A stretch of 64,000 nt of DNA from Paramecium tetraurelia (taxonomy: Eukaryota > Ciliophora > Oligohymenophorea > Peniculida > Parameciidae): positions 62,001 to 126,000 of the forward strand of contig NW_001799628.1 in assembly GCF_000165425.1 (NCBI RefSeq). Reading direction: 5' to 3'. The notes below the pieces were generated by a model. That model was given only the letters and a program-made list of their open reading frames with translations. It did not search any database and was not told the DNA's origin. The translations under genes and the position numbers were made by a program. Below are positions 51,788 through 64,000 of this stretch, one piece after another. Numbering within the stretch: position 1 is the stretch's first letter; every line of letters begins with the position of its first letter.

Positions 51788-52676
51788 TTTAAGTAAATAT
51801 AAATATTAAATAATTATTATAATTTCATTCTCTATACTTCTCTCTTAGGAACATTTTTCCTTCCGAAAAATAAAGATTTAGTATTAGAAGCTAATCAATT
51901 ACAAACATCGAGTATAATATCAAAAGGACTATAATTAATATATCAATGCGTTTCATAAGAAGATATTTATGTAAGAAACCCATGAGGATATTACATATAT
52001 GTTAATAATCTTTCAAAATAATCAAAATAAAACTATATCTATTTAAAATGATAAATTTATAAACAAATTTACATTAAAATTCTTCCAATTAAATTATCAC
52101 ACCTTATTCTAATTTATGTTTTGTGTAAAAATAGGAAGAATTTCACAAAATAAAATATCTAATCTTCAACATATATATTTGAAATATTATTAAAATTACT
52201 TAAACAAAAAGTAGATTAATAAAATGTAAGAATTCATATAGAAATACTGCAATTATAGGTTTTATTTAAGTCTCATAAGGTTGTATAAAATTTTATTGTT
52301 TTTATGATCCTTTTTTACATTTTAATATCCATAAAACGTAATTTTAAATTTGAGCCGATCAAATGAATGTGTTACACATTTTATGAGTTATAATTATTGT
52401 TATTATGTCATGATAATCTGTAAAACGATTTTGAGCTAATTTTCATCTAAAAAGTATTTTAGAATTAAATTAAATAATTTAATTTTGATTAAGAGTTTAT
52501 GTCTGAATCAATTATAACGTGTTTTTAATGACACTTAATTTAGTAAGATTTGAATTCTTCTTAAAGAATGTTGATGTTTTCTGACACTTAATTTATAAAA
52601 TCAATTTATTGAATTAATTGGGGGGTTATGATTGATGATTAATTGATATGCTACATAATTGTTCGTTTTGGATTTA
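51788..52676. other. Intergenic region of 889 bp, no gene seen
   Basis: It lies between two divergent kinase genes and must contain both promoters. The stretch is extremely AT-rich, with runs such as GAGTTTATGTCTGAATC and a GGGGGTTATG block at 52621 close to the plus-strand start. I found no convincing ORF, tRNA or other RNA gene. Confidence 0.45.
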
Positions 52677-53812
52677 ATGATAAAAATACAAAACAAGTAT
52701 AGCTACTCAGAAGATGATCTAATCGGAGTTGGAGCCTATTCTAGGGTTTATAAGGGTTTAATCGACAAGACCTAAGAGTTCGTTGCTATAAAAGGTTTAA
52801 ATTCAACATCATTTCTAGTTATTGATTGGAGTAAGGTTTAAGATAAATACTATGTTTCTGGGTTTTAGAGGGAGGTTCGAATACTGAGAGATTTAGATCA
52901 TTAAAACATAGTTAAAATCATTGAGATGTTCCACGACGCCAGTTAGAATAGAGAATATCTCATAATGGAATATTGCGATAGTCAAAATCTCAAGTCCTTC
53001 CTTTATCAATCTGGAGGAGTTCTGAGCGAAAACGTAGCAAAAATAGTCTTGTAGCAATTGTTGACTGCTCTCAATGAACTAATAAAGAAAGAGTACTTGC
53101 ATAGAGACATCAAACCAGAGAACATCTTGATTCACTAAAGGACTTTGAAATTAGCAGATTTTGGATTCTCTGTAAAGGCAGATTATTCTGGCAATCAACT
53201 TTTTAGAGAAAATGTAGGCACACCATTGTATATGGCTCCATAAATACTTGAAAATAAACACTATTCGACGAAATGTGACATCTGGTCCATAGGAATTATG
53301 ACTTATCAAATGATAACTGGGGATTATCCTTGGATGGGTGATGATCCTACTCAACTTTTGAAATCCATAAAATCGTAAAAATTATCTTTTCCTTCACAAA
53401 TCTAAATATCGAATGAATTCAAAGAATTTATAATAAATTGTTTACAATTTGAAGAAAAAAATCGATACAATTGGGATGATTTATTAGATCATAAAATATT
53501 TAAAACTAAATATGTAATACAAAAGAATTAAATAAAACTCGAACAACTCTAAGTATTATCATATGTAAATTTAAGTTAGCAATCGATGAATTAAGATAGG
53601 CTCAGAAAAAAAGAGGAACTCCTTTGGAACAATTATTCACAAATTTAGATATGGATGGCGATAAGAAGCTGACTTTCGAAGAATTTTAGGTGTTGTTACT
53701 GTATGTTGACAAACAAATGGAGATAAATATTTAAAAAGGAATCTTTTATAAGTACAATGTTAGCAAGAATAACTTACTTAATTTTAATGAATTTAGCAGG
53801 ATATTTCATTGA
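52677..53812 (+). CDS. Ser/Thr protein kinase with C-terminal EF-hand
   Basis: A 23-nt intron at 53553-53575 (ends AAG) gives exactly 370 residues. Motifs: [87 protein letters not shown] and RYNWDDLLDHKIF. After the kinase domain is an EF-hand loop DMDGDKKLTFEEF and possibly a degenerate second one (YNVSKNNLLNFNEF). The kinase part is ULK/CDPK-like, and a CDPK-type calcium response is likely but not shown. A stretch of Gln and Ala residues links the two parts. Confidence 0.9.
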
Positions 53813-53965
53813 TCTTCATCATTTTATTTGTAACATTTACTAAATAATTAATTTTATTTAATTATGCTTAAGGTATTTAGATGTCTCTAGAAGACAGGAA
53901 TTTAATATTGAATTTCACTCAAAAATATTAGCCATTTTATAGTTGACTTAATAATTATTAAATTT

Positions 53966-56753
53966 ATGTAATTAATGTAATAATTTTTTATTAATGAGCT
54001 TCAAAAGAAACCACTTCCAGATATTCTGATGATATAATTTATTTAAGCTCTTTAGTTTCCTGAACAGATTGAATAATTGAATTTCAGTCAAATTGAGCAA
54101 TATTTACAATAATTGTCCATTTTGATCTCTGAAAAAAATGATTAAAAATGTTGGATTTATTTTGGATTGCTATTAAGATAGATGCTAAATTAGAGAAATT
54201 AAATGAGCATCGAATAATATAATAGATGTGCTATAAACACCTTTGTTTTAATTATTCAAATATTGAACATTCATATTACTTCTGAATATATTGAAAACAT
54301 CTTAACAGCGTATTATGAATTCATAGATAGAGTAGATGATTAATTTTGGATATTTCTAGCATGGTAATTCAGAAATGCTTCCAATAATATCAATCAATTA
54401 GAGCTATTAAAACACTTAGTAATTTCTTAATCGTAAAGAAATGAATTTTTGGACATATTAATTCTAAAGATCAAAATTGAAATTGAAAAACCAATTACTA
54501 ACATTAAAATTCATAAAGTTATCATATCCTCATTGCAGGTTGTCTTAGAAAGAAATCCATATCAAATAATATCATAGAATTTATTAAATTATATGACTAC
54601 AATTTTAGCAAGTGATATAATAAATAAAGAATCAATCAAATCGATTTATTATGTGATCGGATTAATAGATTCTTTTTTTGAGCATTAGCATTTAGTATAA
54701 TGTGATTCTAAGCAATATGATTAATTTACACAATATTTATTCTAATATTTGCTAAATTAGATTGAACAAATAAATTGGTAAATTTATAATCATTAAAGTA
54801 TAAATAAGGAGAATTAAAAAGAAAACTTTAAATTGCTAACTAAATTGTGTTAAAATCATTATTCTCTCAGATTATTTAAAAATAATAAAGAAAAACTCTT
54901 GCACTTAATTTACACTTAATTATCAAATTACATAGAATTATATAATCAAGTGTAAAATGAGGACACGCCTAATGAACTGATAGATCTCATTAGTAAACAA
55001 GAAAGTGACACATATTTGTGTTCGATAGTCAGATTATTTGTGGCTATGTGTTCCTATGTTCGTTAATTTACATATATCGGATATCTACTTTGCGCTCAAG
55101 TGTTAAATACAATTTTTTAAGTCGAAATGCAACAGATCAACATTGTAAAAAATTAAGTTGCATTTTATTATGATCCTCAGGAAATCAACAACATAAATTA
55201 GATCATCAAAGTAAATCAAACTTTACCTATCACATAATTATAAGCATCTTTGATTTTGCTTACTTCTATGAAAATATTTATAGTCGATCAAGAGTTTACT
55301 CTAAAAAAACTAGAAAACTTACTAAGAATACATTTAAATAATTTAACTTCGTAGATGGGTAACTCCAGTTTCAAAATTATATTTATGCTCTTTTTACAAA
55401 AATACTAAAAAAAGATATTTAAATAAGAACAAGATGAAGATTTCAACATTTAATATTTAAAATATATTTTATAGTAGATTACAACTGAGAATGTTGAAAC
55501 AGCAACCGCTATTTCAGTTTTTTAGATGATGACAAAATCTTCATCCAATTACACTCTTTTGGAGAATACGATACAACACCTGAATCCATATATACAGAAC
55601 ATCATTTCTAAAACTACAGATATTGATTTTTTTGAATCACTAATAAATTTAGCAAAAGTGCATAAAACATTTTTCCATAATTATTCTGAGAGTTACTTGA
55701 TTGTTTTGTAATAGAGAATAATTATTGAAATAAACAATTTAAATAATCATGCTGTGATAAAGATGTTATAAACCTTTAGAGCAATTTATAAAATATGGCC
55801 CTAAGAGGAAACCTATAATTCTCAATTAGATGTTTGGAAGTTAATGGCATATTTACCTCAATCGAAAAGAAATTCTTTTGATGAAGAACTTGTTGAAATT
55901 TCAAAGATCTTTCTTAAATATTATTGTAAGCTTATTGTTCTATTATAATTTTAGAAGATAAATGTCAATACGAATTTGTCATACAATTTGTCATCTATTA
56001 ATTAAAAATGTACCTGTAACAGGCTCCATATATAAAATTCTTAGCCGCTTTCAATAAGGAACAATACTAATTTATAGCTGATGAAATGCCGCAATTATTG
56101 TATGAAGTAATAGTTTTGATATTTTATAATAGATTTTCATCATATGTTTGAAGTGTATAGAGATGAATTATTTGATCAAAAAGGTAAGAAAAATCTGCAG
56201 AAGCATATCTTTGTATACTGATTTATTCTTCAAGTAAGAATTTTAAGTTCTTATTTAAAATCATATTGCTTAAACCTAAAATTAAAGTTAGACTGTCTTT
56301 TTAATTTGCTATTTGTGTATGAGTAATTAACAAGAGACAGAGAAATACCATGATGAATTAGTGAATCGTATTTTAGAAATCTAAGAGCATAATGTAACTT
56401 TATAAAATTAAGCTGATATTTTCGATTGTTGTTATGCTTTGATAAAGTTATATGAGTACACTTTAGAGAATTTTGATAAATCTCAATATCAATACATTCA
56501 AAATATATTTTTTAAGTTAATAGATCTATTGCATTCTTGTTTATTGCTTGATGATAAAGAGAGTGAATAGAAAAATATCACTTTAAATGAAACTTATGAT
56601 TTATTTCAAAAAATGATATACAAAATTTAATCAAAACTACTACCCAAATACTTGGATGGATAATATGAATACGAATTTAAATTGCAATAATTAATGTAAG
56701 CTAAGGCATAATTTGGCTTAATAAATACCATATACAAACAATTTAAAAAATGA
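53966..56753 (+). CDS. Large helical, HEAT-repeat-like protein
   Basis: From the start at 53966 (MQLMQQFFINELQKKPLPDI) the frame is open for more than 2 kb with hydrophobic helical repeats (SQIEQYLQQLSILI, VISSLQVVLERNPYQII, LCSIVRLFVAMCSYVRQF). Introns are needed near 56000-56170, and the end is TGA at 56751. An alternative first exon begins MSLEDRNLILNFTQ at 53881 but I cannot splice it cleanly. The overall look (about 900 residues of alpha-solenoid, no other domain) resembles importin-beta or exportin family proteins, but no diagnostic motif is present, so this is a weak inference. Confidence 0.5.
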
Positions 56754-57018
56754 ATATTTATTATTATAGTGTATAAACGTGTTATTAAATTATTTAATTG
56801 AATCTAATAATTAATCAGATTGAATTTCTTTCCTGTATTAAGATAATTTATATATTTTGGGTTTTTAAAGTTAATGAACTTGAAGAAGCAGAAGAAACTA
56901 TGAATAAGAGATCTGGATACGGAGATTTATAATTTGATGAACTTAGATCATTTATTGAGATTCAGATTATAATAGATTTATGAGTTGATTAGGAAATATA
57001 TATAAAAATATATATTCT
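56754..57018. other. Short intergenic region between convergent genes
   Basis: 265 bp between two convergent stops. It contains a stretch reading LEEAEETMNKRSGYGDLQF on the plus strand, too short and without context to call a gene. Confidence 0.3.
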
Positions 57019-57592
57019 TCATTTTGTTGATCGCTTAAATTATGCATAAAGTAACATTTTTTAAGCCTTTTGTATCAATTACTTATGATATTAAATCAAA
57101 TCATTAGTGGATAGTTTAGATATAGTTGTTTACTTTTTTTATGAATATGTTGATTCAATGTGAAGAGTAACTTGCTTTTTAAATGGAAGTGAATTATTAG
57201 GGGAAATAGGGGTTGTGTCTATACGTTTTTCTTTGCTGTTCGGTCTGCTGGCTGCTTTCTATTTAATAATTCTTTTATAGGGGGAGCATTCACCAGCTTG
57301 GATCTAAGGTTATGAAAAAACTCTAGCTCTGCTTTCTTCTTGTTTTCGAGATAAAAATTCATTCAAAAGTGTCTATGTTAAATAATTTATTCTACTTTAC
57401 ATTTATGTTCTTTGGATTTTAAATGCTCTGCTTAATAAGCTATTCTAATTGATCCCTTTGAGTTTAATGAAAACTGCGAACAGGAGACACATTAGTCAAC
57501 TTTAAGGATAGTCTTTCTGTTTTTGGGGCTTAGCGTTTTTGTTTTATTAGCACATGATTATGATTATGTAGTAATTAATTATCAATCAACAT
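57019..57592 (-). CDS. Small basic protein, function unknown, with one intron
   Basis: A 28-nt intron at 57373-57400 (GTAAAG...CATAG) joins two exons into exactly 181 residues. It starts MLIDNQLLHNHNHVLIKQ and ends KMLLYAQFKRSTK. The middle is Lys/Arg/Ser-rich (SRKQEESRARVFSQPQ), with no membrane span or recognised domain; the C-terminal part (DLIQYHKQLIQKAQKMLL) is a probable amphipathic helix. Each exon ends at a TGA in the unspliced sequence, so only splicing shows the gene. It is divergent from the SF1 gene. Confidence 0.65.
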
Positions 57593-57880
57593 AAAATAAT
57601 TATTCTTTGCATTAAAAATGGATCAATATGCATGAATATAATATGTATAAGTTAAGTTATTATGTTCATAATTATTGAAAAAGGAAATAAGTACATCCAA
57701 ATAGAAGTAAGGCATCATCCAAATATTAAGAATAAATATTAAATATGATACTCATTGATTTTTAATTAATATCATTGAATTAATATCTGATGTACTAGAG
57801 TTAATATGTGTTAAATATGCAATAGAACTTTAATAATAACTTTTATTCTTAGGTTTATCCTAATTAATTAATTAATTAAA
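57593..57880. promoter_or_regulatory. Bidirectional intergenic region before SF1
   Basis: 288 bp between a minus-strand small gene and SF1. Just before the SF1 start codon is a perfect run of TTAA/ATTA units (TAATTAATTAATTAATTAAA). It should hold both promoters; no known factor site was recognised. Confidence 0.4.
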
Positions 57881-59456
57881 ATGGCTGGAATAGAATAGGA
57901 AGAAGGGATAATAATTGAAGAAAAAAAATAAGGTATAAACTCAGTATTTAATGTAGATTCAAGGATGAATTTTGCTGATGAAATTATCATTGATGAGCAA
58001 CATATTCTCACCATATCAGCTGAAAAGATGTTTGAAGAGCCCCAAAAACGAACGCGTAAATCAAGATGGGGAGGAAGGCCTGATAGGAAGTGTGCTAGAC
58101 CTGAGTAAAAACACTTGCAATTCAATCCTTTAGAGGCGATGATGAATAGAAAATGCATCTTACCTGTAGGAGCCCAAAGCTTAGCCCCTCCTGTACCTAT
58201 TGGTATGGCATTACCATGGGGAATGTAACAAATGCCTGTGATGCCTGTAATGTCTCAGTCATATGGCTACAATTTTGTGCGAACAGATACTTCTGTATTG
58301 GGATATTTTTAATAATTTAGCATACTCGATGGGGTCCTGATTATGAAAAAACCTTTCAGCCTCCCTCTTTAAATTGTATTCCTCCTGATCTCAGCATAGA
58401 CGACTTAGAATATATCATCAGATTGTATTGTCTTGATGATATCAATTAAAAATTACAATAACCAATAGATAGTAAAATGGATGATCCTGATTTAAGGTCT
58501 CCCTCTCCTGAACCAGTCTACGATCAACATGGAAAGAGAGTTAACACAAGGGAAGTTAGAAGAAAAGAGAATTTTCAAAGAATTAAATGTTCTTTGACCG
58601 AAGAATGCATTAAGATTAACAAAAACTTTGTTCCTCCTCATGATTTTAAACCTTTGAAGAAATCTCAAAAAATATATTTAACTGATACTTTAAACGCTCC
58701 TGATACAAATTATATTGGTCTTATCTTGGGACCAGGAGGTAACACTTAAAAATTCTTGGAGGGAAAAACTGGTTGCAAAATATCAGTCAGAGGCAAAGGA
58801 AGTTCAAACACAAAGAAGGTGGATTGGGATATGGATGACAAGTTGCATGTCTTAATTTAAGCGGATAATGATGAACAACTTCAATAAGGTGTTATCGAAA
58901 TAGAGAAAATATTATCAGGAAATTAAGAAGATGAATAAGCAAGAAATGCTAGATTATAAGGCTAAGTTATAGCTACAGTCTTAAGAGATGACTTTTGCGA
59001 ATATTGTCATGAAAAGGGTCATAGAACTTATGCTTGTCCTACTAAAATTCCATTTGAAAAAGCAAGAGTGAAATGTGAAATCTGTCATGAATTTTCTCAT
59101 CCAACCTCAGATTGTCCCTAAAAATTTGAACACAAAGAGAGTTTCATTCAATAATAATATGATAAATATAGAAAAGATTTAGGTTTGGAAAAGAACACTG
59201 AAATATTGCAATAAGATAGTTAAAATGAAAAAAGAACTACAGAATAAAGAGTACAATTATTAATAAATTATATTAGGTTGCTTTTATCACGAATGCTTAG
59301 ATTGTAAAACCAATCTAAAATTTATAAATAGAGGATGATAAATTTGTTATGGAGAGGTTAAGAAGAGAGCAACAAGAAAGAGAAAATTATGAAAAGGCAC
59401 AGAAAAAAGCTTTAGAATAATATACATTATAATCATAAGAAAACTAAAATAAATGA
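57881..59456 (+). CDS. SF1: Splicing factor 1 / branchpoint-binding protein
   Basis: Two 26-nt introns at 58295-58320 and 59251-59276 give exactly 507 residues. The N-terminus has a U2AF-ligand-like motif RKSRWGG with a KRTRK basic patch. The SF1 helix-hairpin region is YIIRLYCLDDINQKL, followed by RSPSPEPVYDQHGKRVNTRE, a highly conserved SF1 segment. The KH-QUA2 domain has NYIGLILGPGGNT and GCKISVRGKGS. A CCHC zinc knuckle (CEYCHEKGHRTYAC) and a second Cys/His knuckle (CEICHEFSHPTSDC) follow, then a charged helical tail. SF1 binds the intron branch site in early spliceosome assembly. Given introns of only ~25 nt here, how its branchpoint recognition works is of interest. Confidence 0.95.
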
Positions 59457-59627
59457 TGAATCATAGTCATTATTCAAATATATAAATTATAAGTAATAAT
59501 AATTTGCTGAATTGACTAAGAAATTATTAGCAATTAAAAGTGCATACATAAGCTTTATTTTTATTTTTCATCAAATATTTCATTAAATTCTATCTTTCAT
59601 CTAATTTTTTCGAGTTTTATTTGGTTA

Positions 59628-60170
59628 ATGTATTTCAAATCTAAGCTACTATGGATTAGGCTATTTCATAAAGTATTACAAAAAGGACGAGGTTAGGCTG
59701 AGGAATTATTAATTTTACAATTCTGATAAATCTTTTAATAAACTAGTTTTATTTTGGCTTAAGTTACATAATAAATTTAGGAAATATCAAGATCTGATAG
59801 AGGGCTTTTTGAAGGCTGAATCTCAAATATTAGCTCTTTCATATTGGAATTATTATTACAAATTATAAAGATAAATATAAGTAAGGATATCATCCTTTAG
59901 GATTGTAAGCTTCCTTCAAATATTTAGTTCTTTATATTAAATAGTCCCAAACTTCCTTAAATATACAATACAATCATTAAAATTGAAAAATCAATGACTT
60001 AAGGTTTAAAGGAATAGATTTTATAACTTCATTTCATTTACTCGAAAGGTAACAGGCAAATTCAATTGGTTAGATAGCCAAGATATAATATTGTTCAATT
60101 CCAATTTATGTTATACTTGGGTTCATTACCAAACTTTACACTATTGAATCTGAAATTTAGTTCTAATTGA
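59628..60170 (+). CDS. Small unrecognised gene
   Basis: A 20-nt intron (GTAAGG...CTTTAG, at about 59883-59902) joins an upstream exon (NKLVLFWLKLHNKFRKYQ...SYWNYYYKLQRQIQ) to a downstream exon (DCKLPSNIQFFILNSP...LYLGSLPNFTLLNLKFSSN) ending at TGA 60168-60170. Splicing removes in-frame stops and keeps a protein-like reading, so I consider the gene likely. The 5' end is unclear: MYFKSKLLWIRLFHK at 59628 would need a 19-nt intron ending GAG to connect. No domain is recognised. Confidence 0.45.
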
Positions 60171-60360
60171 ATCTGTCAGGTAGAATTAACTGATAAAATA
60201 AACTTAACATTTATTTCTTTTAGCAATAAGGTATCTCAGCTCATTCTTGTTTTCTTTATTTATTTAAATAGTCATATATTTAAAATGTAATGCTTTTAAT
60301 CTCATTTATTCTTTATAACAATTAATTGATTTTAAAGTCTTTCAATTTTCATTTTAACAT

Positions 60361-63300
60361 AATGAAAGTGAACATATTTGAAAACCAATTTCAGAAACAA
60401 CTGCCAAACATTTCAAAGACACCACAAGCAAAAAGCTAGTAGACTTTAGAACATATATTTAATACTTCCTTAAAATAACCGAGACACTTAAATGATCATT
60501 CAGTGAAATCCCTTCATAACTTAAATAACGTCTCGTTTATTCGAAATGAAAAGCATGATGTCAAATAAGATGTATCAATAGATTATTTAACATAGCAATA
60601 TTATACATCTCCATTACTTAACAAGACATAATTGCTTGAAATTGAGAGGTAAAGCAAATAAAGAAGGAATGAAATGTATTCCTAAATGCTGAGCGAGAAT
60701 CCTTTTAAATTTAATGACTCCTAAGAGGAAATCACATTAGAACATCCTAGAAGTAATTATTGAAAAGTGATTATTTCTCTAGAAGTATCTTCTATTCATG
60801 TTAATCTATTTGATTTGAAGGACAAAGAGAAATTAACTCAACTCCTCTAAGAAACTAGTGAATTTTCAGATAAGCTCTCTCAGCATAATCCGCAATAAAA
60901 ACCGGCTAATGTAATAGTACAAAGACAGGACGTGATCAAATTGGCTCAATGGATAGACTATCAAATGAAAACTATTGTCGAAGACACAAAACTAAAAGAA
61001 GATTAGATGCTTCATCAAGTTGAGCAAGTCTTTAACTAAAGTCTCAAAGAGTTAGTAAGGGAAATCTCAATCGATTGTATAGAAAAAGGGTAAAATTTGA
61101 TAATCAATTAGAGTACTATTGGAGAAGATTTGGAATCAATACGTTAATTTTAATAGTATCGTAATTTAGGCGATTCAGCAGGAGAAGATCAATTCAGAGA
61201 ATGAATATTTAAATGATTTGAAACAAGTAATATTGATCATACTAATTAGATTCATTAAACCTATCAAATGTCCGTTAAGGTTCAAGAAGATAAAATTAAG
61301 TTGCTAGAAACATAATTACAATAACTACAATATAAACACAATGAGACAGTGGTTGACTATGATAATTTGTTGCAAAAATATGATTACTTGGTCAACTAGT
61401 ACAAAGAACTCAAATCAGAGGACTAAGAATTAAGAAATGATTACTAGATTGCTATGAATGACATCGACTAATTGACCTAATAAATCAATGCTTTATAAAT
61501 AGAAAATCAAAAGACTTTAAAATAATTAAATGATAGAATCAATTACAACTTTTAGAAATCTAAAAGATAATCTTATATATTCTCAGATACTGATGCATTA
61601 TATCCCGATCACAAATCCACAAGTTGCTATGATCTATACACTACGATGGAGATACATGTGAGTTAGGCTTGTCAAACTATTCAATTAACTGAATTACGCA
61701 CTTCTGAAGCTCAAACAGATTTTAAATATTTCAAATAAGTTGGCGTTTAATGTTCAGAATTGATCGTTGAAGAACAACGTCCCTAATCCAACCATTAAAA
61801 TGAAAAGTAAATTTTTGTATATCTAGAAATAATCATGCCTAAATGGAAGAGGTTAGAAAATTAAAAGAGCTGAATTTTACATTAGAAGAAAAAATAAGAA
61901 TGGAAATTTAAGCTTAAAATGAGTTTAGAAAGTAAAGATAATAAGTTCAAAGGGAAAGTGACTAATAAAAAATAAAAATAACGAATTTGGAAAATACAAT
62001 CACATAATTATAAATAGATTTAGATAATTTATAGACTCAAATTGATAATAAGTAGGATTCAAAATAAAAAGAAATTACTGTTGTTAGTATTGATTAAAAG
62101 AATACGGATTAATAGATGACACTTGCTCCTTAATTTACATCTTCTACAATGAAAACTCAATAAAAACAGGAGACCTAACATAAGACTTAAGAGAATCTTC
62201 CAGAAATAAAATAAAACAATTCATAATAAAAAAAGTAAATCAATTAAGATTAAATAAAGCAAACTTAGAAATAATAATAGTAGTAATAATAGTAATAATA
62301 ATAATAATAGCAAACGATGAAATAAACCAATAATGGTTTTAATAAAGTTAAATCTGTTGATGTTAAAGATTAAAAAAAATAGGTTAAGATAATTAAAAAC
62401 TCTTAACTCATTCCTCGAAAATCTTCTTAAGATTCTGTCCAAAATATTAATAATAGTTAAGATAATGATACTAATGCAAACTCCAATGAAGACTTCTTAA
62501 GTAGAGCTTTAGAAGAATTAACTAAAGATGGACGCTAACTTAAAATAACGCAAAACTCAAATCAAAGGCTTAGTATCGTATAATAACGAAGACAAACTCA
62601 ATAATAAAATTATATTCTCATTTAATAAGAGAAATAATGTAAATATTTTGATAAAATTGATAGAGCAAATATTATAGAGATTGTTAAAAGATAAAAAAGA
62701 AAACATTTATGTAGACGTTGCTTTAGCTTTCATCAATCAATTACATTAAGACTTCTAAATGAATCCGAATTAAGTAGAAAATACCCTAACTATTTAAAAT
62801 TCTTTAAAATAAATATCATTATTTTATAAAGAGAAATTGGATTCTAAATATCCTCTCTATGCCATCTGCTATGAGTATTACATGAATTAGTATGGACTAA
62901 AAAATGTAGCTGAATAAAAAATGACTTAATTTTGTTAAAGTCTAATTGTGTATCAATAGAATTACAGAATCAAATTATTTGCTCGATTTTTACACTTATT
63001 TGATAATATTTCTAATGAAGATTTTGAATTTTACATATAATCTTTGAGTTAATTGGATGAATATTAGAATGCTCAGAATTTGATATAGTGTACTCCTTCG
63101 CATGATTGTGTTATGGTACTATTTCAAAAGGTTAAATAATAACTATAGAGTTTTAACAACACTGGCAAAGAGTTAATAGACAAATTTGCCATTTATTGCA
63201 AAAACATAAAAGGAGAAAGTTATTTAGATTTAGATTAATACTATTTGGAATCATTAGAACAATTTCAATTCGTAAGGAAAGTCTAAAATGATAATTTTCA

Positions 63301-63838
63301 TCAATTATTTTTAGCTATAGACGTTGACGATAATCAAAAAATAAGTGAAGATGAATTTAAGATTCTCTATACTTTAATAGAGGATAATAAAAACATGCTC
63401 AAATACATAAAATTATTTTAAATATAGTGTTAAAATGATAATGGACTTAACTTTTATTAGTTTGGATTGTTTTGTATGCATAACAATTTATTTACTAAAT
63501 AAAAGTAAGATAAATTCTTCCTCTCTCACTAAGCAGAACAATAATTCCTGTAATTAAAGATAACTTGGGGACATTAAAGAAAAATAATAAGTTAACGATT
63601 GAGAGATTCCAATAATTTCACCTAATACTATCAAGATTTGATTAGAAAATTAGATGAAGTATAAAAACATAACATATAATAGGGACTTAAAAGTAACTAA
63701 AATTATGCTTGGAATCTATGGAGAATTTTAGAAGAACAATCAAAAAAACTTTTATTAAATAATTAATTAATTATTTTAATCGGATCAGACTTATGCTATA
63801 TTTGTGATAAATATGAATAATTATTCTCAAATAATTGA
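60361..63838 (+). CDS. Large coiled-coil protein with C-terminal EF-hand
   Basis: About 1,130 residues. Starts MKVNIFENQFQKQLPNISK. The middle is a long coiled coil (QLQQLQYKHNETVVDYDNLL, DQELRNDYQIAMNDIDQLT, then KLKELNFTLEEKIRMEIQ) with a polyQ run. The C-terminal ~390 residues are helical (NIYVDVALAFINQLHQDFQ) and hold an EF-hand DVDDNQKISEDEF at about 63325-63362. Introns of 23-30 nt are needed near 60745, 61145, 61228, 61830 and 62600-62650. The function is not recognised; calcium-binding coiled-coil proteins of this type are common in the ciliate cortex or cilia. The last 12 bases overlap a minus-strand gene. Confidence 0.75.
62264..62315 (+). repeat. TAA/TAG/CAA microsatellite encoding polyglutamine
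   Basis: A run of roughly 17 triplets (TAATAATAGTAGTAAT type) inside the coiled-coil gene, all Gln. On the opposite strand the run gives a false leucine-rich ORF, which I discarded. Confidence 0.8.
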
Positions 63839-64000
63839 TATAACTTAAATTATATCATCTACTATTGATATTACATAATTATTTAGAGTATTTAGATAAT
63901 TAAAATTAAGCTACTACTTAGAATCTTTAATTTCTAAGGGATGAATAATCTAGTCTTCTCCATTAAAATTCTAAAATATGATCTGCTTTGGTTATGGAAT
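63827..64000 (-). CDS. 3' end of a minus-strand gene (partial)
   Basis: The minus strand reads IPQPKQIIFQNFNGEDQIIH...FNYLNTLNNYVISIVDDIIQ and ends at TGA 63827-63829 if no further intron intervenes. Its 5' part lies outside the window. It overlaps the stop codon of the EF-hand gene by 12 bases. Family unknown. Confidence 0.4.

Noticed and set aside
57190-57220. GGGG-rich words resembling a telomere repeat or telomerase template
   Set aside because: Only two isolated G runs, not a repeat, and they lie inside a coding exon.
57150-57560. A slightly more GC-rich stretch that suggested a structured RNA (snRNA, SRP or telomerase RNA)
   Set aside because: It contains no recognisable RNA motif and is explained by the spliced minus-strand gene at 57019-57592.
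62221-62442. Minus-strand ORF with a poly-Leu run
   Set aside because: It is the antisense of the TAA-encoded polyglutamine tract in the coiled-coil gene.

Overview
The window looks like macronuclear DNA of a ciliate close to Paramecium. Genes read through only if TAA and TAG are glutamine and TGA is the only stop. The DNA is very AT-rich, genes are packed with gaps of tens to a few hundred bases, and introns are tiny (about 20-34 nt, mostly GTA...TAG). Many gene models below only close as a multiple of three after removing these introns, which is strong internal support. No tRNA, rRNA, CRISPR or transposon was recognised.

Layout. 1-12 kb: 3' end of an unknown gene, a sortilin/VPS10 receptor, phosphoglycerate kinase (with an apparent one-base frameshift), a ~5.2 kb receptor-like gene with pre-peptidase-C-like repeats, a coiled-coil gene and an unknown basic protein. 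12-17 kb: a 1,533-residue WD40 protein. 17-26 kb: a Rab-type GTPase, a full ABCC-type ABC transporter, an Aurora-like kinase with a changed DFG motif and an AGC kinase. 26-40 kb: two close copies of a zinc-finger/polyQ/WD40 gene face each other as ~1.9 kb inverted arms around a coiled-coil gene and an 8.1 kb surface-protein gene. 40-52 kb: a TBC Rab-GAP, a tetraspanin-like/mucin-like fusion, an LRR protein, a CEP78-like centrosomal LRR protein, two small genes and an AGC-like kinase. 52-64 kb: a kinase with EF-hand, a HEAT-like protein, a small basic protein with one intron, splicing factor SF1/BBP, a small unknown gene, a large coiled-coil/EF-hand protein and the 3' end of a minus-strand gene.

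The genes do not form an operon-like pathway. Themes are membrane traffic and surface (VPS10, Rab, TBC GAP, ABC transporter, three large surface proteins), signalling (four kinases) and cilium/centrosome or scaffold proteins (CEP78-like, WD40, coiled coils). The most notable observations are the inverted gene duplication with a truncated 3' end of the neighbouring coiled-coil gene carried along, the frameshift in phosphoglycerate kinase, and altered catalytic or nucleotide-binding motifs in a Rab and two kinases. Start codons and exon counts of the largest genes are approximate.
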